A stretch of 15,709 nt of DNA from an uncultured Propionibacteriaceae bacterium (lineage in GTDB: Bacteria > Actinomycetota > Actinomycetes > Propionibacteriales > Propionibacteriaceae), in NCBI GenBank assembly GCA_936941515.1, contig CAKZJI010000066.1, positions 1 to 15,709 on the forward strand. Reading direction: 5' to 3'. The notes under the pieces were generated by a model. It ran no database searches, had not been told where the DNA came from, and saw nothing but the letters and a program-made list of their open reading frames with translations. Made by a program: the position numbers and the translations under genes. Positions 12,328 through 15,709 of this stretch are shown here, one piece after another. The first letter of the stretch is position 1; every line of letters starts with the position of its first letter.

Positions 12328-13620
12328 TCACCACGGCAAAGCGGGGGCCTGCCAGCGGACCTCGCCCGCCACCAGCGTCGCAACCTGCCGTCCCGCGCCA
12401 TGGCAGACCACGCGGTCGATGGTGCCGATGACATCCGTGACCGGTACGTCGAGAACCACCATGTCCGCCACCGCCCCAGCCTGCAACTGGCCGACCCGGT
12501 CGCGCCCATCACCCAATCCCAGTGCGATCGCACCCCCCAGCGTTGCGGCGTGCAGCAGCCGACGCCCCAGATCGTGATGCCCATAGCCCTGCTCCCTGGC
12601 CAGGCTGAACAACTCCGCCAACTCGGCCAGCACATCCAGCGACGGCGAACTCGACAGGGAGTCTGTGCCCACCGCCAGCTGATTGCCCTCCCGCAGATAA
12701 GCTGCGACGGGCGGAGCGTCAAGCCCGATAACCCGGTTCGAGCGCGGGCACAGCGCCACTGCCGTCGAACGCGCCCGCAGCCGCCGCCGGTCCTCAGCGG
12801 TCATGTACACCCCATGCGCCACGTGGCAGTCCGGGCCCAGCACCCCCAGCTGATCCACGAACTGCGTCGCCGAATACCCGCCGCCCCCGGCGCGCAGATC
12901 CCGGAACGACGCCACATCGGAACGCCACAGATCAGCCAGCGTCCCGCTACGACCCTCCGCCCACTCCGCCTCCAGGCGCGACTCGCCCAGATGGATGTGC
13001 AGCCGCAGGTCCCGGTGTCGGGCCAGATCTGGGAGGTCAAGGAGTGGGGCTGCGTCCAGCGAATACGGGGCATGTGGCGACAGGCCCACGGCAGGAGTTG
13101 CGGGCATTGCGTCCAAGGCCTCGGCCACGGCGGCCTGCCCACCCGTCCGCCAGTCGTCGTTGCTCCAGTCCATGACCTCCCAGTACGCCACCCCGTGGAG
13201 TCCCGCATCGTGCAGCGCGGACGCGGCGGAGGCATCGGTGACGACATCGGCGACGGTGGTGGCACCGTAGCGCAGACTCTGTTGTGCTCCCTCGGCCGCC
13301 GCGGCCCCCCAGTCGTGAGACCCGTTGTCGTAGAGGCCATTGAATGCGGCCGCCCAGTCGTCAAAGCCCTGATACGCTCCCCGCCCCAGCTCCGCCAGGC
13401 ACGTGTACTGCAGGTGGGTGTGCGCATTGACCAGGCCCGGCATGATGACGCCAGGCCAACGGACCTCGGTGAACTCGCGGCCCGCGTCGCGCAGCGTGCC
13501 CAGCACCCAGTCCCGGTCGCCGACATGCGCTATCCGGTGGCCGTCGACGGCCACCGCCCCGTCTGGCATTGACGGTGCGGTGATGGGGATCACCAGGTCG
13601 GCGGAGTGGACGGTGATCAT
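12328..13620 (-). CDS. Amidohydrolase of the SAH/MTA deaminase type
   Basis: The 430-residue protein has a complete metal-dependent amidohydrolase site: HTH at residues 67-69 (MPGLVNAHTHLQ), SPHAPYS (His183), HIHLGES (His208/His210, Glu213), HGVYM (His269) and GTDSLSS (Asp320), plus CPRSNRVIGL. This pattern is that of the deaminases for S-adenosylhomocysteine, methylthioadenosine and related adenosines, and of guanine/chlorohydrolase relatives, which swap an amino group for a carbonyl on a purine or triazine. Aminofutalosine deaminase is an alternative. Its ATG (13620) overlaps the stop of the SAH-hydrolase-like gene in an ATGA junction, so the two are translated together. A GTG six bases upstream is also possible. 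The pairing supports an adenosine-thioether substrate, but the exact one is inferred. Confidence 0.8.
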   Translation of the reverse strand: MITVHSADLVIPITAPSMPDGAVAVDGHRIAHVGDRDWVLGTLRDAGREFTEVRWPGVIMPGLVNAHTHLQYTCLAELGRGAYQGFDDWAAAFNGLYDNGSHDWGAAAAEGAQQSLRYGATTVADVVTDASAASALHDAGLHGVAYWEVMDWSNDDWRTGGQAAVAEALDAMPATPAVGLSPHAPYSLDAAPLLDLPDLARHRDLRLHIHLGESRLEAEWAEGRSGTLADLWRSDVASFRDLRAGGGGYSATQFVDQLGVLGPDCHVAHGVYMTAEDRRRLRARSTAVALCPRSNRVIGLDAPPVAAYLREGNQLAVGTDSLSSSPSLDVLAELAELFSLAREQGYGHHDLGRRLLHAATLGGAIALGLGDGRDRVGQLQAGAVADMVVLDVPVTDVIGTIDRVVCHGAGRQVATLVAGEVRWQAPALPW

Positions 13621-14996
13621 CGCCACGCTGCCAGTGCGGCTGCGGCGACGGCGTCGTCAGCCTCCCGCGGAAGGCGGTGCAGCCCGGGAGGCAGCGGGTC
13701 GTGCAGCAGATGCGCCACGGCAGCCAGCTGCACGCCGAACGACAGGTCCATGATCTCAATGGGGTTGCCCTCCCCAGCGGTGCAGTTGATGCAGCCACCT
13801 CGGTCTAGGACCTGCACGTGCCGCCCGTCGGGAAAGATGAGGTTCTCCACGGCGGGGGAGAACGGCCTCCAGATGGCTCCCGTCGCCTCGGCGTGGGCGG
13901 TCGCGACCTCCTGGTCGACACCACCGGCCACAGCGATGGCGGCCCCGTCGGGCAGGGCGTGCAGCACCTCCAGGGAGACGGTGTCCGCCGCCCCGGAGGC
14001 GGACACCAGAAGATCAGCGTCGCGAGCCAGGGCAGTGAGTTCGCCGACATTGTGACCGTCCATGCGGGCCTGGAGGAGACGCACCGGATCGGGATCTGCG
14101 ACGGCGACCGTCCCGCCGAGTGCGGCCGTCAGCTTCGCGAACCCCCGGCCAACGTCACCGTACCCGGCGACCGCCACCCGGGCCTGCCACAGTGGCCAGC
14201 CCATCGCGTCCGGGTCGAGGAGATCCAGGATGGTGGTCAGACACGACTGCCCCGTGCCGTAGGCGTTGTCGAACAGCGTCTTGGCGCGGGCGTCGTTCGC
14301 GGCGATCACCGGGATCCGCAGCTCCCGTCCGGCAGCCCGAAGCCTGGTGATCCCGGAGGTGGTCTCCTCGCTGGCCCCGATCATCTCCTCCAGCGCACCG
14401 TCGACGGCATGGGCCCAGCGGATGAGATGCGCACCGTCGTCGACCAGCAGGTGAAGGCGCTGCGAGAGGAAGTCGCGGGCCGCCTCCGGCGGAGCTGCAG
14501 GCCGGCTGTGCTCCCCGGGCGGCCCTGTGTGGACGGGGATGCCCGCGTCACGGAGGGCCGCGGCCACCTCGGGCCGGGTCTCGTCGGGATGCCCGTAGAC
14601 CCGCACGTCGGCTCCCGCCTCCGCGAGTCGCAGGGCGAGCACCGCCGTCTTGGGCTCCAGCACCAGAGCCAGTCCGATGCGCAGACCCGCGACACCGTCA
14701 ATGGGTCGTGACGTGAGCGGCATGTGGGTGCGAGCCCAGGCAATTCGCGCGGACGCGGGCGTGTGGGGGCCGTTGAGGACGGAGCCGTCGGGCGCGTGGA
14801 CGGCGGTGGGGGTGACGGTGATGCGGCCGGGCTGGGGTGTGTCTGCGAAGGCGACCCCATCGTCGCGGATGCGGCCACCCATGGCGCGGAGGACGTCGGC
14901 GAGGGGGCCGGGTGGTGCGTCGAAGCCGCGGCCGGGAATGGAGAGGTTGGTGGCGGTGGCGAACCGCCGGATCGCAACCTGAACCGAAGCATGCAC
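13617..14996 (-). CDS. Divergent adenosylhomocysteinase-like protein
   Basis: The 459-residue protein follows the AhcY fold: DDGAHL (~186-191), SEETTSGITRL (209-219), ANDARAKTLFDNAYGTGQS (233-251, with the counterparts of the catalytic Lys239 and Asp243), the NAD-binding VAGYGDVGRG, and a C-terminal NCTAGEGNPIEIMDLSFGVQ. Classical AhcY reversibly splits S-adenosylhomocysteine into adenosine and homocysteine using bound NAD. Two catalytic His positions look replaced: the HMT segment reads LVLEP here, and the NIGHFD segment reads VAGGVD. The first ~50 residues are unlike AhcY. So it may act on a different thioether or nucleoside. GTG 14996 directly follows an in-frame stop, so it is the first possible start; no good Shine-Dalgarno is seen. 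It is the first gene of an operon with the deaminase-like amidohydrolase. Confidence 0.8.
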   Translation of the reverse strand: MHASVQVAIRRFATATNLSIPGRGFDAPPGPLADVLRAMGGRIRDDGVAFADTPQPGRITVTPTAVHAPDGSVLNGPHTPASARIAWARTHMPLTSRPIDGVAGLRIGLALVLEPKTAVLALRLAEAGADVRVYGHPDETRPEVAAALRDAGIPVHTGPPGEHSRPAAPPEAARDFLSQRLHLLVDDGAHLIRWAHAVDGALEEMIGASEETTSGITRLRAAGRELRIPVIAANDARAKTLFDNAYGTGQSCLTTILDLLDPDAMGWPLWQARVAVAGYGDVGRGFAKLTAALGGTVAVADPDPVRLLQARMDGHNVGELTALARDADLLVSASGAADTVSLEVLHALPDGAAIAVAGGVDQEVATAHAEATGAIWRPFSPAVENLIFPDGRHVQVLDRGGCINCTAGEGNPIEIMDLSFGVQLAAVAHLLHDPLPPGLHRLPREADDAVAAAALAAWR

Positions 14997-15040
14997 TCAG
15001 ACAAGGTACACGGCAGGTCAGCGGGCAACTGCAGATTGAG

Positions 15041-15070
15041 TTGTCACCATCCGAAATCTGCGCATATGTT
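15041..15070 (+). promoter_or_regulatory. Putative promoter of the cobalamin-riboswitch transcript
   Basis: TTGTCA (15041-15046) and TATGTT (15065-15070) are separated by 18 bp, a good match to a housekeeping promoter. Transcription would start near 15077, giving a leader of roughly 310 nt that contains the riboswitch. A 7-bp inverted repeat, GCAGATT (15031-15037) and AATCTGC (15055-15061), brackets the -35 box and could be a repressor site. Confidence 0.5.
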
Positions 15071-15143
15071 CCCGCGTTGTGAACACGATGCCGCGCATGG
15101 CAAAACATTGCGGCATGCCGTGGATGCTGAAAGTGCATCCCCT

Positions 15144-15248
15144 ATCCCTATACTTTTGGCCATAGAGGGAATCCGGTGCGAATCCGGGACTATCCCGTAA
15201 CTGTGATGCGCAAGCTCAGTCAGACACCTCTCCAAGTGCATTAGGGAT
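15144..15248 (+). promoter_or_regulatory. Cobalamin (B12) riboswitch
   Basis: The leader has the conserved cobalamin-aptamer strings in order: AGAGGGAATCCGGTGCGAAT from 15164, then CCGGGACTATCCCGTAACTGTGA, then the B12 box AGTCAGACACCT (from 15218). The closing stem ATCCCTA (15144-15150) pairs with TAGGGAT (15242-15248). The variable arm between core and B12 box is short. The downstream gene encodes a substrate-binding lipoprotein of the metal/peptide family, a usual target of B12 control. Binding of the coenzyme should lower expression. Confidence 0.9.
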
Positions 15249-15344
15249 GATCCGGTCACGAGGATGATCGAGTTCAGGCAACCGGGGCCGTGCCAGCAGA
15301 CCGGACTCCGCTGCCACACGAGGAGCGCGAATCTCTGCGCGACC

Positions 15345-15388
15345 GCATCTCCCAAGTGTTCGACGATCCTTCGACTAATAGGAGATGC
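15345..15388 (+). promoter_or_regulatory. Shine-Dalgarno-masking hairpin (riboswitch output)
   Basis: GCATCTCC (15345-15352) is the exact reverse complement of GGAGATGC (15381-15388), which contains the Shine-Dalgarno GGAG before GTG 15390. The 28-nt interval leaves room for the loop. Formation of this stem would hide the ribosome site, so the riboswitch likely acts on translation. How the aptamer controls it is inferred. Confidence 0.65.
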
Positions 15389-15389
15389 A

Positions 15390-15709
15390 GTGAAGCGTGT
15401 GATCCAGCGCTTGGCCATCCTCGTGGCCCTCATACTCGCCCTCACAGGATGCGGGACAGGCGATCCCGACGGTCCGGGAAGTTCCCCTTCCGCGGAGCTC
15501 TATGACAAGCAGGTCGTCCTGGCCGCGGCCCGGGACCTCACCCCGGGTGAGAAGGACGGCTACTACACCAGCCTCATCACGCAGGTGTGGGAGCCGCTGG
15601 TCACCCTCGGGCAGGACGGCACGCCACAGCCCGCGCTGGCCACCAAGTGGTCGATGTCCCAGGACGGCAAGGAATGGACCATCTCCCTGCGTGAGGGAGT
15701 GACCTTCCA
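15390..15709 (+). CDS. ABC transporter substrate-binding lipoprotein, family 5 (NikA-like), partial
   Basis: GTG 15390 follows AGGAG with a 5-nt gap. The visible 106 residues start MKRVIQRLAILVALILALTG then Cys21: a lipoprotein signal with lipobox LTGC. The mature part has the opening of family 5 (nickel/peptide) binding proteins: QVVLAAARDLTPGEKDGYYT, then VWEPLVTL, PALATKWSMSQDGKEWTISL and REGVTF at the window edge. Such proteins capture ligand outside the membrane for an ABC importer, whose permease and ATPase genes would be expected beyond the window. Control by a cobalamin riboswitch points to cobalt, or nickel, rather than peptides; this is inference. The gene runs past position 15709. 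Confidence 0.85.
   Translation, partial: MKRVIQRLAILVALILALTGCGTGDPDGPGSSPSAELYDKQVVLAAARDLTPGEKDGYYTSLITQVWEPLVTLGQDGTPQPALATKWSMSQDGKEWTISLREGVTF

Noticed and set aside
12091..13572. 493-codon plus-strand frame
   Set aside because: It is antisense to the amidohydrolase, whose metal-site motifs are complete, and has shadow composition.
13818..14711. 297-codon plus-strand frame
   Set aside because: It is antisense to the AhcY-like gene and shows no recognisable domain.

Overview
The window looks like chromosomal DNA of a high-GC actinobacterium. GTG starts are common, two genes look leaderless, and the gene content (CAP-domain surface lipoprotein with a Pro/Thr-rich stalk, a WXG100-like small protein, AAA_14/DUF4143 ATPases) would suit the Propionibacteriaceae. 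That placement is inference from style and content; there is no rRNA or marker gene here.

Layout. Positions 1-698 are AT-richer: a WXG100-like gene (minus) whose 3' end is replaced by a short inverted-repeat element cut by the window edge, then a non-coding stretch. 699-2443 (minus) holds an ICMT-like methyltransferase gene overlapping a gene for a membrane protein of unknown function. 2652-3994 (plus) holds an ATPase-nuclease gene (AAA_14 + DUF4143) behind four 23-bp repeats. 4081-4598 (minus) is a toxin-antitoxin pair: an intact ribbon-helix-helix antitoxin and a frameshifted BrnT-like toxin. 4719-7289 (minus) is a two-gene operon of a GpsA-like dehydrogenase and an FGGY (xylulokinase-type) kinase, divergent from an ABC exporter (7366-9168, plus). 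9181-10431 (minus) is a second DUF4143 ATPase, again behind repeats with a 23-bp period but of different sequence. 10587-10994 is a decayed vapBC pair: vapB is frameshifted and vapC is cut by a second copy of the inverted-repeat element. 11167-12051 (minus) is the CAP lipoprotein. 12328-14996 (minus) is an overlapping pair: a divergent S-adenosylhomocysteine-hydrolase-like protein and a nucleoside-deaminase-like amidohydrolase. From 15041 onward (plus) a promoter, a cobalamin riboswitch and a Shine-Dalgarno-masking hairpin precede a family 5 substrate-binding lipoprotein, probably for cobalt or nickel uptake; it runs off the window.

Themes. The first 11 kb is an accessory patch: two DUF4143 ATPases, two damaged toxin-antitoxin pairs, and two same-orientation copies of a 78-bp element that each interrupt a small minus-strand gene. 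The most unusual signal is the pair of paralogous DUF4143 ATPases, each with its own sequence class of 23-bp-phased repeats running up to its start codon, as if each protein, or a partner, reads its own operator. From 11 kb on, the content is ordinary metabolism and surface biology, with a possible SAH salvage pair next to B12-controlled metal uptake.
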